Notes: generated by a model from the sequence alone, not told the origin. A stretch of 64,000 nt of DNA from JAUIIK01 sp963709995 (GCA_963709995.1 CAVPYN010000011.1:248001-312000), one strand, 5' to 3'. Counted from the stretch's first letter, positions 1 to 9,342 are shown. Program-made: numbers and translations.

Positions 1-957
1 CAGATCGGCCCGCAGGTTGGCGAGCGCTTTCCGGACATCACGCTTCCGGATCAGTCCGGAACTCCAGTCAACCTCCAGGAGCACCGCGGCACCCGCAAAG
101 GGCTGATCGTCTTTCACCGAAGCGCGGGATGGTGACCATTCTGCCGAACGCAGCTCGTTGAGCTGCAAAGCCGTCTTCCAGAATTCGAGCGCGAGGGCAT
201 CTCCGTCTACGCGATCAGCTACGACTCCGTCGATGTGCTACGCGACTTCGCGGCGAAGCACGATATCCAGTACCCGCTTCTCTCTGACGAGGGCAGCGTC
301 GTCATCAAGCAACTTGGTCTCCTCAACGAGCACCTGGCGCAGCAGTCGGCGCACTACGGGCTAACTCCTGGAGATCATCACTTCGGAATTCCCTACCCCG
401 GCAGCTTCGTCCTCGACACCGGCGGCGTTGTCATCGACAAACGCTTCGAACAGAGCTACCGGGTGCGTCCCCAGGCAGCCGACCTGTTAGAAAGTGCATT
501 CGGCGCCGAGATTAGCGAGGCGGCGATCAGCGACCGGGCGAACAATGATGAGATCGGCGTCACCGCCTGGATGAATGGCGCAGCATACCGGCCATGGCAA
601 CAGTTGCGCGTCCAGTTTGGCATCCAGATTGGCGACGGGCTGCACATCTACGGCAAACCAGTCCCGGATGGTTTCTACGCGCTCGAGATCGAACCTGAAT
701 CGATTGAGGGGCTGGAGACTGCCGAACTGGAACTTCCCGATCCGCATCCGTACAAGGTTGAAGGAATCGACGAGCAGTTCATGGCCTACGAGGGAGAGGT
801 TCGGGGATCACTGCCGGTCTACATCAACCGCAACGCTGGCGACCTGACCCTGAATCTGACCGTCAGCTACCAGGCATGCACCGACAGCGAGTGTTTCCCG
901 CCTTCATCCCTGCGCCTTAGACTGCCAATCCAGGCGCTGGACAACGTGCCTGGATAG
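1..957 (+). CDS. Redoxin/DsbD-alpha fusion, probable selenoprotein (5' partial)
   Basis: The frame is open from base 1 to the TAG at 955-957 except for one TGA at 133-135. Residues 1 to about 165 are an AhpC/TSA-type thioredoxin fold. The active site reads GW-TGA-PFC, where redoxins have WCPFC, so TGA lies exactly at the first catalytic cysteine and the partner Cys is residue 48. The fold continues through it (YPLLSDEGSV, PGSFVLDTGG). Residues about 185-318 resemble the N-terminal DsbD (alpha) domain, with a Cys pair in QACTDSECFPP (Cys293, Cys298). A hairpin 14 bases after the TGA fits a bacterial SECIS element. Seen: the TGA and hairpin. Known: UxxC redoxins exist in Sec-decoding bacteria. 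Inferred: Sec at residue 45 of the visible part. It probably acts as a thiol peroxidase or reductase, perhaps extracytoplasmic. The alternative is a nonsense or base-call error. The N-terminus lies outside the window. Confidence 0.85.
150..166 (+). promoter_or_regulatory. Candidate bSECIS hairpin for UGA recoding
   Basis: GCAGCTC (150-156) pairs perfectly with GAGCTGC (160-166), leaving a GTT loop. The loop begins 21 bases after the TGA at 133-135 and its first base is G. This agrees with the bacterial SECIS rules as I know them: loop of 3-14 nt, G in the first two loop bases, and 16-37 nt from UGA. The stem also encodes QLVEL, a common redoxin segment, so chance complementarity cannot be excluded. 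Confidence 0.65.
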
Positions 958-1012
958 CGGTTCACATCTAGCTGCTTCTACGGTAAACTGCTTTACTATG
1001 ACTTAACGATTG

Positions 1013-1043
1013 ACGCGCCCGACACCACCAGTATCGGGCGCGT
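1013..1043 (+). terminator. Hairpin between redoxin and MFS genes
   Basis: ACGCGCCCGA (1013-1022) and TCGGGCGCGT (1034-1043) form a perfect 10-bp stem with an 11-nt loop, followed by TTTCAGTT. It lies between the redoxin stop and the GTG chosen for the next gene, so it may terminate redoxin transcription or attenuate readthrough. The T tract is short. Confidence 0.55.
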
Positions 1044-1063
1044 TTCAGTTGGAGACCGGGCCA

Positions 1064-2356
1064 GTGGCTTCGACGAGAACCAAAACGCGGGACGAAGAAC
1101 GTGACGAACAAGCCGTCGCGGATATAGCGGCCTCCCCAGAAACCGCGGTTGACGCCGCGAGCGAACTCGAAGATGAGCCGGAGGATGACTACAACGCCCG
1201 TGGCTCCTATACCGTTGCCGGCGCTCACCTCTCGCATGACGTCTACTCATCCTTTCGCGATCCGCTGATTCCGTTCGTCCAGGACAACCTCGGCATTTCG
1301 CTTTTCGCGGCCAGCCTGATGGTGCCGGCCCAGTCTTTGCCCAGCCTGCTCCAGCCATTCATCGGCGTGCTGGCGGACCGCACCTCGAAGCGCTGGTTTG
1401 TCGTCCTCGCGCCAGCCGTTGCCGGAATTTCCGTTTCATCGATCGGTCTCGCGCCAAACGTCTTCGTTGTTCTCCTGTTGCTCTTCACCGCCGGGCTGGC
1501 CTCGGCGGCCTTCCACACGCCAGCAGTCGCGCTGATCGGCGAATATGGCGGCCGCCGCATGGGTCGGGCGATGGCGTTGTTCCAGGCCGGCGGGTCACTT
1601 GCTCGCGCCCTCGGCCCGCTGATCGTCACCGGCGTCATCTGGCTGGTGGGATTCCACAATCTCTGGATCGCGATGTTCATGGGGATCGCGGCATCGATCG
1701 CCCTTTACTTCGTTGTCGACACAACCGCTAGCGATCAGGCAGAGAAGGAAAAGGACGTTGTGCCGTTTAAACCGCTGGTCAAGGCGCGGGCAAAATACGT
1801 TGGCGGCCTGATGGGATTCGGGTTTCTGCGATCTTTGGGCCGCGCGCCATTCACCATTTTCCTGGTCGCCTACCTGCTCGAAGTCGGGCGTGGCGATTGG
1901 TATGCCTCGATTTCGTTGGCGACGATCTCATTTGCCGGTATCTTCGGCGGCTTCGCGGGTGGGATCTTCTCCGACCGATTTGGACGGCGGATCGTTCTGG
2001 CGTTCAGCACGATCGCGATCGTCCCGATTCTCTATCTCTACCTGTTTCTCGAAAATGGGTCCATCTGGGTCATCAGCTTGCTGGCGTTGGCCGGGATCGT
2101 CTCGATGGCTTCCGGTCCGGTCGAACTGGCCCTGGCCCAGGAGATCATGCCCGAAGCGCGGAGCACCATGGCTGGGGTTACGCTGGCGTTCCGCTTTGGA
2201 ACGATGAGCATCGTCGCGCTGGTGTTCGCCAGGCTCGCGGATTCGATCGGCATCGAGAACGCCTACTGGTACATTCCGATTCTCTCCTTGCTTGCCCTGC
2301 TCGCCGTGCCGTTCCTTCCGAAGAGGGGCGAAGCCATGCCCCAGCCGGTGTACTAG
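1064..2356 (+). CDS. MFS exporter, fosmidomycin-resistance (FSR)-like, copy 1
   Basis: Twelve-helix major facilitator protein of 430 residues. A hydrophilic N-terminal tail of about 60 residues precedes GAHLSHDVYSSFRDPL, which resembles the opening of the Fsr family. The motif-A-like loop is GVLADRTSKRW after helix 2, with a second copy (SDRFGRR) in the C-terminal half. GTG at 1064 is chosen because GGAG lies 9 bases upstream; the longer frame from TTG 1010 would read through the hairpin at 1013-1043. It is the first of three adjacent paralogs in the same direction, and the only intact one. Substrate unknown; drug or metabolite efflux is the family role. Confidence 0.85.
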   Translation: MASTRTKTRDEERDEQAVADIAASPETAVDAASELEDEPEDDYNARGSYTVAGAHLSHDVYSSFRDPLIPFVQDNLGISLFAASLMVPAQSLPSLLQPFIGVLADRTSKRWFVVLAPAVAGISVSSIGLAPNVFVVLLLLFTAGLASAAFHTPAVALIGEYGGRRMGRAMALFQAGGSLARALGPLIVTGVIWLVGFHNLWIAMFMGIAASIALYFVVDTTASDQAEKEKDVVPFKPLVKARAKYVGGLMGFGFLRSLGRAPFTIFLVAYLLEVGRGDWYASISLATISFAGIFGGFAGGIFSDRFGRRIVLAFSTIAIVPILYLYLFLENGSIWVISLLALAGIVSMASGPVELALAQEIMPEARSTMAGVTLAFRFGTMSIVALVFARLADSIGIENAYWYIPILSLLALLAVPFLPKRGEAMPQPVY

Positions 2357-2408
2357 GATCACCTTACATCGTGCGGCAGTGGTTGCCGCCTTGAAATAGA
2401 GGCCTGCA

Positions 2409-3672
2409 GTGGTCAAGAGCGCACTGGAACCATCAGTTAACGATGACGCACAAGCCATCGCCAGTACGGCCGTTATCGATGCTTCCACGACTGACGACTT
2501 TGATCGACGCGGGACTCTGACAGTCAGCGGCGCCCACTTCGCGCACGATCTTTACTCATCATTCCTCGGGCCACTGATTCCCGCTGTCCAGGAGAAGCTC
2601 GGCGTCTCGCTCTTCATCGCCAGCCTGATGGTGCCTGCCCAGCAAATGCCAAGCATCTTTCAACCGTTCGTCGGTGCCTGGGCCGATCGCTCATCCAAAC
2701 GACTCTTCGTTGTCCTCGCCCCAGCGGTAGCCGCGATCTCGGTTTCTTCGGTCGGCCTCGCGCCCAACGTCGCAATCATCCTGCTCTTGCTGCTCACCTC
2801 GGGCCTCGCTTCAGCCGCCTTCCATGCGCCATCGATCGCACTGGTCGGCGAATATGGCGGCAAACAGACCGGCAAAGCGATGTCGTACTTCATGTTCGGC
2901 GGTGAGGCGGCGCGCGCCATAGGACCCCTGATCATCACTGCCGCAATCGCCTGGTTCACGTTGGAAGGGTCGTTCGTCGTCGCGGTGTTCGGTGTCGCCG
3001 CGTCGATCATCCTCTATTTCACCGTCGATACGACGAAGAGCGACAGCGACGCCGCCGATCGCCGCAAACTTGGCATCGCGATCCGGCCGCTGTTGCGTGC
3101 CCGGCGTCGCTGGCTGACCGGACTCTTCGGCTTCAGCTTGATGGTTTCCGTCTTTCAACGCCCCGTTCGCGTTCTTCCTCTTCAAGTACCTGACGGTTGA
3201 AGGTCGCAGCGAATGGTTTGCCGGCCTTTCTCTCTCGCTCTACTTCGCCGCTGGCGGGTTCGGCGGCCTGATCTGGGGTCCGCTCTCCGACCGTATGGGA
3301 CGGCGCAAAGTGCTCTACATGACGCTCGGCATCTCGCCGGTGATCGTCTATCTTTACCTGCTCGTCGAGCAGGTCTCCGGCGTCGGCCTTGTCGTCCTGG
3401 TCATTGCTGGCATCTTCTCCATGGCAAGCCGCCCGATTATGCTCGCGATGGCGCAAGAAATCTTGCCCGAGTCACGCGCGCAGATGTCCGGACTGATGCT
3501 AGCCTTTGGTTTCGTCACGATGAGCCTGATCACGATCGGGTTCGGCGCGATCAGCGACCGGATCGGGATCGACACCGCCATCTGGTACATCCCGATCTTC
3601 GGATTTCTTTCCTTGCCATTCATCGCACTCCTTCCCCGTCGTGGCGAGCAACCGCCGATGCCCGCGGGATAA
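2409..3672 (+). pseudogene. MFS exporter FSR-like, copy 2 (one frameshift)
   Basis: Paralog of the preceding gene, starting at GTG 2409 with the same tail and opening (GAHFAHDLYSSFLGPL, GAWADRSSKR). Near 3152 the frame changes: FSLMVSVF is followed in the next frame by NAPFAFFLFKYLTVEGRSEW and the remaining six helices, ending at TAA 3670-3672. One extra T in the run at about 3152-3154 explains the break. Apart from this, no internal stop is seen, and both halves align with copy 1 over their length. A sequencing or assembly indel is as likely as a real mutation. Confidence 0.8.
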
Positions 3673-3695
3673 GGATCAGGGAAGAGAGATCCGGA

Positions 3696-4941
3696 ATTAG
3701 TACGCAGGCAGCGCCGTCCCAGACGTACCCGTCTCCCGACATCGGGAGAGAGGGTAGTGCGGCGAAGGACGACTCCTACAATCGGAGAGGGATCTACACG
3801 CTTGCCGGCGGACACGCCGCGCACGATCTCTACGGCGGGTTTCTCGGGCCACTGCTGCCGGAGATCCAGGCAAAACTGGCGGTTTCGCTGACCGTCATCA
3901 GTCTTGATGTTCCCGGCCCAGCAGATTCCCGGGATATTCCAGCCCTTCACCGGGATGCTGATCGACCGTACCAGTCGCAAGATGTTCATCGTCCTCGGGC
4001 CAGCCATCACCGCAATTTCGATCTCGGCGCTTGGCCTGGCGAACCACGTCTGGGTCGTGCTGCTCCTGCTCTTCATCTCGGGGATCTCCTCCGGCATCTT
4101 CCACGCTCCAGCGGTTGCGCTGATGGGCGAGTACGGCGGTCGACGTTCCGGGAAGGCGATGTCGATCTTCATGTCCGGCGCGGAGGTTGCCCGTGCTCTC
4201 GCCCCGCTGCTGATTACCGCGGCAATCGCCTGGCTGACGCTTGAGGGCTCGGCGGTTGTCGTCGTCTTCGGGCTTGCCGCCTCGGTCATCCTCTATTTCA
4301 CCGTCGACACCGCGGAAAGCGACGCAGCGCGCAGAGCCAGCCCGCCGGTGAGCCTTCGGCCGCTACTCAGCGCTCGCCGAACCTGGCTCTACGCGCTGCT
4401 TGCAATCACGGTTCTGAACGCCATCGCGACCGGTCCCTACCACTACTTCCTTGTGAAATTCTTGATCGACAAAGGACATAGCGACTGGTACGCGGGCCTG
4501 GCTCTGACGATCCTCTTCTCGGCGGGAGTCGCGGGAATGCTCATCGGCGGCTTCTTTTCTGAGCATATCGGCTCGCGCAACACCCTCGCAATCGCGCTGG
4601 CGGTATCGACACCGCTGATGATCAGCTATCTGGCGCTGGAGGACGGCACATGGTTGCCATTCCTGGCTCTGATACCGGCCAGCGCCGCGCTGACTGCGGT
4701 CCGGCCACAGATCATGGCGATTTCCCAGGATATGCTCCCGGAAGCTCGCGGGGCGATGGCCGGCGGCATGCTGGCGCTCAGTTTCGTATCGCTCTCGATT
4801 ACCGCGTTCGCCTTTGGCGCAGTTGCGGATCAGGTCGGGCTGGAACCAGCGTTCTTCGCCGTATCTATCGCTTCGATTCTTGCCGTTCCATTCGTCTTTC
4901 TATTGCCTGTTCGCCAGACATCGCATGCGTCGACGCGGTAG
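3696..4941 (+). pseudogene. MFS exporter FSR-like, copy 3 (one frameshift)
   Basis: Third paralog. The opening (YNRRGIYTLAGGHAAHDLYG) is in one frame up to SLTVIS near 3903. From 3907 the next frame gives MFPAQQIPGIFQPFTGML and eleven helices to TAG 4939-4941. One extra T in AGTCTTGATG accounts for the shift. No ATG, GTG or TTG precedes the first helix in frame after the previous stop; ATT at 3696 is the best candidate, behind a purine-rich stretch. The N-terminal tail is partly encoded by a palindromic repeat (3726-3756), so the original start may have been lost. Either a pseudogene or an intact gene with an assembly indel. Confidence 0.72.
3726..3756. repeat. REP-like palindrome
   Basis: TCTCCCGA (3732-3739) and TCGGGAGA (3742-3749) are perfectly complementary around CA, and outer TACCC/GGGTA blocks (3726-3730, 3752-3756) extend the symmetry. 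This looks like a dispersed extragenic palindrome of the CTCCCG...CGGGAG type. It overlaps the start of the third MFS gene. Confidence 0.5.
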
Positions 4942-5081
4942 ATCGGATCGCTCACGAAGCACAGGATGTCGTTCAGCCTGAGACGTGCCACAGCGTGTCT
5001 CTACGTCGGAACCCGGCATCACTTACGGACATTCGTGGCACACTGTTTCCTGACTGACAGTGGAATCAACAGGAAAATGAC

Positions 5082-6377
5082 ATGAATGTGAACACGACAG
5101 CTGCTGACACAGAGATTGTCCACAGGACACTCGATAACGGGCTAACGATCCTGATCCGTCCCACGCACGGTGCGCCAATCGCATCATTCTGGGTGTGGTA
5201 CCGGGTGGGTGGCCGCAATGAGGTCCCGGGAATCACCGGGATCTCCCACTGGGCTGAGCACATGCTCTTCAAGGGGACGGAGGCGCTCCCGTCCGGCGAG
5301 ATCTTTCGCAGAATCTCCGCCGCTGGCGGCTCGCTCAATGGCTTCACCTGGGTTGATTACACGACCTATTTCGAGACGTTGCCGATCGATCAGATCGACC
5401 TCGCGCTCAAGATCGAGTCGGACAGGATGATCAACGCCCGCTTCGACGAAGAGGAGGTGGCAAGCGAGCGCACTGTCATCATTTCCGAGCGACAGGGCAA
5501 CGAGAATCAGCCCACCTTCTTCCTTCGCGAGGAAGTCAATGCCGCGGCATTTCGCGCTCACCCCTACGGGCAGGGCGTCATCGGCCATCTCTCAGACCTG
5601 CAGGCGATCACCCGCGAGGATCTCTTCAAGCACTACCAGACGTACTACCGGCCAAACAACGCCGTAGCGGTGCTCGTTGGCAGCGTTGACCCGGAGGATG
5701 CCGCCACCCGGATCGAGCAATACTTCGGGAACATTGACCCATCCCCGTTTGTGCCGCCGGTCCGAACGGTCGAACCGGAACCTCAGGGGGAAAGCCGGGT
5801 CACGATCAATCGGCCCGCGCCGAACCGGGTCATGCTGATGGCCTATCTCGCGCCCGCCGCCAGCCATCCGGACGTTGCCCCGTTGACCGTCCTGGACGCC
5901 ATACTCTCCGGCGGCAAGCCATTTTCCTTCGGCGGCGCGGGCGGCACGATCGGACGTTCGTCGCGGTTCTACCGTCGATTCGTGTCGACTGGCCTGGCCG
6001 CCGGGGCCGGCACGTCTTTTAGCCTGTCAATCGATCCCTACCTCTTCTCGATCAGCGCGACGCTCAACCCGGAAGTCGATCAGATGGAGTTCGAGCAAGC
6101 GGTGGATGCTGAAATCGAGAAGCTTCAGGAAGATCCAGTTGGGGACGCGGAGTTAGGGAGAGCGATCAGGCAACTGCAAGCCCAATGGGCCTATGGTCAG
6201 GAGAGCGTTACTAGCCTGGCCTACTGGCTTGGCTCACTGGCAATGGTTGCGCCGGAGCGCGATCCCGATCGCTTCATCGACGAGATCGAACAAGTGACAC
6301 CGGCGGACGTACAGCGCGTCGCACAGACTTATCTATCCCCAAAGCGACGCACGGTTGGCTGGCTCCTGCCAGACTAG
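5082..6377 (+). CDS. M16 family zinc metalloprotease (active subunit)
   Basis: 431 residues, pitrilysin/processing-peptidase type. The inverted zinc motif HxxEH is intact (His56, Glu59, His60 in SHWAEHMLF) and the distal ligand Glu136 lies in the usual ERTVIISE context. The N-terminal M16 domain is followed by an M16_C domain from about residue 175. ATG 5082 has AGGA about 7 bases upstream. No signal peptide is evident. Its last 4 bases overlap the convergent MgtE-like gene. A second M16 gene without the zinc motif lies 1.2 kb downstream on the same strand, so the two probably form a heterodimeric peptidase acting on short or unfolded peptides. Confidence 0.93.
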   Translation: MNVNTTAADTEIVHRTLDNGLTILIRPTHGAPIASFWVWYRVGGRNEVPGITGISHWAEHMLFKGTEALPSGEIFRRISAAGGSLNGFTWVDYTTYFETLPIDQIDLALKIESDRMINARFDEEEVASERTVIISERQGNENQPTFFLREEVNAAAFRAHPYGQGVIGHLSDLQAITREDLFKHYQTYYRPNNAVAVLVGSVDPEDAATRIEQYFGNIDPSPFVPPVRTVEPEPQGESRVTINRPAPNRVMLMAYLAPAASHPDVAPLTVLDAILSGGKPFSFGGAGGTIGRSSRFYRRFVSTGLAAGAGTSFSLSIDPYLFSISATLNPEVDQMEFEQAVDAEIEKLQEDPVGDAELGRAIRQLQAQWAYGQESVTSLAYWLGSLAMVAPERDPDRFIDEIEQVTPADVQRVAQTYLSPKRRTVGWLLPD

Positions 6378-7381
6378 CCAAGTATGGCGACGGCGATCAG
6401 CAGATAGATCAACAACGAGAGAATGTCCTGGATAACGGTCGCTAGCGGACCGCAACCGAAGGCGGGGTCCATGCCAAACTGATCGAGAATCCATGGCAGC
6501 AGCAACGCAACCGATGAAGCTATCGACGAAGCGGCAAAGAGCGACAATCCGATGACCAGGGCCGCATCGCGCTCTCCCCAGCCGATAACCACCGCGAAAT
6601 AGAACGCCACTGAAAGCAGTGCCCCAACGACAACACCGGTCAGAAGTTCGCGCCGCACCATCGACCTGATCGACACGCCAACTGACAGACCGCGAATGAT
6701 GATTGCCTCGCTCTGGGTACCGATCGCGTCCGCCATGTAGACGATGCCCGGCAAGAAGAAGGCGAGGATGACGTTCTCGGTCAGCGTCACCTCAAACTGC
6801 CCGATCAACTGGGCCGCGATCAGCGTGCCCGCCAGACCTACCCCGAGCCAGGGGATGCGGTGCCAGACTCGCAACCAGACGCGCTCCTGGCTGGCAGAGC
6901 GGGCAACCGCCGCGCTGCCGAGAAAGCCACTGAGCCGGGCAATATCCTCGTTATGCTCTTCAAGCATGATCTCCAGAAGCGTCCAACGGGGGATCAAACC
7001 GAGAAATGCGTCGTTCTCGTCAACAACGGCGATGCTGCCCCGCCCCTGCCTGGTCGCCCGCCAGGCAACCTCCTCCTGATCAACACCAGGAGTGACGATC
7101 GGCGGGTGCCCGTCCATGAGATCGCGGACAAGCACGTCATCCGGCGCGGGCAGCAACTTCTCGATGCGCACCAGTCCAACTAGATAGTCGCCCTCCAGCA
7201 CCGCGACGGCTTCGATGCTCTCGAACGCATTCTCGAGGATCTGAGCGCGCACTTCGCTTGCCGTCATCGTCGGAGTTGCGCGCGGGACTTCGGTGCAGAC
7301 GTGCTCGGCCGCGGTGTCGAACTGCTCCGATGTAAGTATTCGCAGCCGGTGAGGCGACTCCACGACCTGGCTTTCGGGCAT
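6374..7381 (-). CDS. MgtE-like divalent cation transporter (short form)
   Basis: 335 residues. Residues about 35-150 hold two CBS-like repeats (VRDLMDGHPPIVTPG; GSIAVVDENDAFLGLIP). Residues 175-335 are the MgtE membrane domain with five helices and the family signatures PGIVYMADAIGTQSEAIIIR and DPAFGCGPLATVIQD. The acidic N-terminal MgtE_N domain is missing, so magnesium gating may differ from classical MgtE. The gene lies antisense between the two M16 genes; its stop overlaps the first M16 stop by 4 bases. Function is by family: Mg2+ or related cation uptake. Confidence 0.85.
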   Translation of the reverse strand: MPESQVVESPHRLRILTSEQFDTAAEHVCTEVPRATPTMTASEVRAQILENAFESIEAVAVLEGDYLVGLVRIEKLLPAPDDVLVRDLMDGHPPIVTPGVDQEEVAWRATRQGRGSIAVVDENDAFLGLIPRWTLLEIMLEEHNEDIARLSGFLGSAAVARSASQERVWLRVWHRIPWLGVGLAGTLIAAQLIGQFEVTLTENVILAFFLPGIVYMADAIGTQSEAIIIRGLSVGVSIRSMVRRELLTGVVVGALLSVAFYFAVVIGWGERDAALVIGLSLFAASSIASSVALLLPWILDQFGMDPAFGCGPLATVIQDILSLLIYLLIAVAILG

Positions 7382-7548
7382 AGTCTTCGCTCCTGATATA
7401 CAAGCTCATGAAGAATCTCGGCAGACTTCATACCTGGCGGCAGCTAGCTGCGCGCTCCGAGACATTCCTGTCTAAACGACGCCTTGTGCTGGCTGTGCGC
7501 CGCGGTCGATACTTACAGGCAGCGAACCAGCAGAGAGATGGAGACCTG

Positions 7549-8856
7549 ATGAACCAGACCGAAGCATCATACGACGAGACAGTATCCGGCATCTCTTCTC
7601 AGATGCCAATCGTGCGTGAGACGCGCACTGACAACGGAATGCGTGTGGTGTCGCTCGACAGCACCGACCATACCGCCAGCGAGGTTGCCGTATTTCAATT
7701 GCGCATCATGGCTGGCTCGGCATTGGACGGTGGCACGCCCGGGCTCAGCCAGTTTGCAACGTCGATGCTCAGTAGGGGAAGCGCTGGGCGCAGTCTCGAC
7801 CAGATTGCCGAGAAGCTTGACGGGCTCGGCGCAACGCTCGGCTTCGGCTGCGGCAGGCTGACAATCGACGGTTCGACCAAATCGCTCCACAAGGACGCCG
7901 ACACCGTCGTCGGCTATCTTGCGGGGTCCCTGCGTCTACCCGATTTTCCGGACGAACAGATAGAAATCGTCCGGGCTCAGATGCTCTCCGGTCTCCGGCA
8001 GGCAGAAACCAACACCCGCACAGTCGCCAATCGCACCATGCGCGAGATGATCTATGCTGAGGGTCACCCGTTCCATAACCGGGCATCCGGGACGCAGGAG
8101 TCGATTGTCGCGATCGACCGCCCGGCACTTGCAGAATTCCACCAACAGGTGTTCCAGCCAGGAGATGCCATTGTCGCCGTCGCTGGAGGGATCGACCACG
8201 ATCAGGCCGTGGCGCTGGTTGAGCGCCACTTCGGCGATTGGAAGGGCGAGCCACCTGCGATCGACGTGCCGCCGGTTAGCGCGCCGGGGGAGCAACGCCG
8301 GGAAGATCGTGCTATTCCCGGCAAGTCTCAGGCCGACCTCGCGATGGGGTTGCCCTCAATCGCTCGCAACCACCCCGACTACTATGCGCTGAGTGTGGCC
8401 AACCTGATCATCGGTCGTTTTGGTCTGTATGGCAGGTTGGGAGAAAGCGTGCGGGAACGCCAGGGCATGGCCTATTACGCCTACTCGCAACTCCAGGCAG
8501 GGAAACAGGTCGGTCTGTGGGTCGCCAATGCCGGCGTTGCCCCGGAAAACATCGACCGCGCAATCGAGAGCATCATTGCTGAAGTGCGCGGGTTCAACGA
8601 AGGCGGGCCGACGGAGAGGGAGTTCGCCGACTCCACCGGAAGCATTCTGGGATCGATCCCACTCAGCCTCGAAACAAGCGGTAGCCAGGCATCTACAGCC
8701 GCCGATATCGTCTTTCACGACCTCGGCCACGATTATCTTCAGCGCTATCGCGACATCATCCGCGACTTGACTCCGGAGCAGGTCACTGACGCAGCCCGGA
8801 GGCATCTGGATATGGAGCGATTGACGGTGGCGGTGGCCGGACCGGAGCAAGATTAG
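7549..8856 (+). CDS. M16 family peptidase-like protein (zinc motif absent)
   Basis: About 435 residues with both M16 domains. Where the active partner has HxxEH this protein reads LSQFATSML, so it cannot bind zinc in the standard way. C-terminal features such as GLYGRLGESVRERQGMAYY match the substrate-binding subunit of M16B heterodimers. ATG 7549 is preferred over the in-frame ATG at 7408 because GGAG lies 5 bases upstream and the extra 47 residues have no family counterpart. It probably pairs with the active subunit at 5082-6377. Confidence 0.88.
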   Translation: MNQTEASYDETVSGISSQMPIVRETRTDNGMRVVSLDSTDHTASEVAVFQLRIMAGSALDGGTPGLSQFATSMLSRGSAGRSLDQIAEKLDGLGATLGFGCGRLTIDGSTKSLHKDADTVVGYLAGSLRLPDFPDEQIEIVRAQMLSGLRQAETNTRTVANRTMREMIYAEGHPFHNRASGTQESIVAIDRPALAEFHQQVFQPGDAIVAVAGGIDHDQAVALVERHFGDWKGEPPAIDVPPVSAPGEQRREDRAIPGKSQADLAMGLPSIARNHPDYYALSVANLIIGRFGLYGRLGESVRERQGMAYYAYSQLQAGKQVGLWVANAGVAPENIDRAIESIIAEVRGFNEGGPTEREFADSTGSILGSIPLSLETSGSQASTAADIVFHDLGHDYLQRYRDIIRDLTPEQVTDAARRHLDMERLTVAVAGPEQD

Positions 8857-8872
8857 CCGGCCAGCGAGCCGG
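8857..8872. terminator. Small hairpin between convergent genes
   Basis: CCGGC (8857-8861) and GCCGG (8868-8872) with a 6-nt loop are followed by TTT. It occupies the gap between the M16 stop and the convergent cupin stop. Short stem, so a weak terminator at best. Confidence 0.3.
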
Positions 8873-8874
8873 TT

Positions 8875-9342
8875 TCACTCAAGCCATTCGATGACGACGC
8901 CGGAAGCTGCATGCACGGCAGTCTGCCGAAGAATCTCGTCACCCGTGTTGACGAAGCGATGCGGAGCGCCTGAAGGAATCAGAATCAGGTCGCCAGCGTG
9001 CGCAGACACCTTGTCGTCGCCGATGAAGAAATCGGCCTCGCCCTGGTGAATAACAAAGAGTTCCTCATAGTCATGGCGATGAAGCGCGACGCTACTGCCT
9101 GGATGCACCTCGCCGAACATCAGGGAGATATCAGCAAGGCCATACTCGGAGCCGTGAAACAGGCGAGCAGACACACCTGCGCCGAACGATCGCTGAACAA
9201 GTTCGTCCTGACCAATCCGATACTGCACGACGTCTATCCTTTTCTTAGCTCTTGAAACGGCGGTCGCGAAGCATCTCGCCCAGTTGCGTGAATCGACACG
9301 ATACTCCTCACGCAGACCGTTGTCGAGCCCTTGCTTCGGCAT
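8875..9342 (-). CDS. Cupin domain protein
   Basis: 155 residues ending in a single conserved beta-barrel cupin. Motif 1 reads PGSSVALHRHDYEELFVIHQG (His, His and Glu metal ligands) and motif 2 GDLILIPSGAPHRFVNTG. The first 40 residues lack a recognisable domain and the true start could be downstream, but no better start with a ribosome-binding site is evident. It is convergent with the M16 gene and faces the same way as the FAD oxidoreductase upstream. It could be a small metal-binding enzyme or sensor; substrate unknown. Confidence 0.8.
   Translation of the reverse strand: MPKQGLDNGLREEYRVDSRNWARCFATAVSRAKKRIDVVQYRIGQDELVQRSFGAGVSARLFHGSEYGLADISLMFGEVHPGSSVALHRHDYEELFVIHQGEADFFIGDDKVSAHAGDLILIPSGAPHRFVNTGDEILRQTAVHAASGVVIEWLE

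Noticed and set aside
3354..4289. 311-codon minus-strand frame across the MFS genes
   Set aside because: Antisense to real exporter sequence; composition is shadow-like and no domain is seen.
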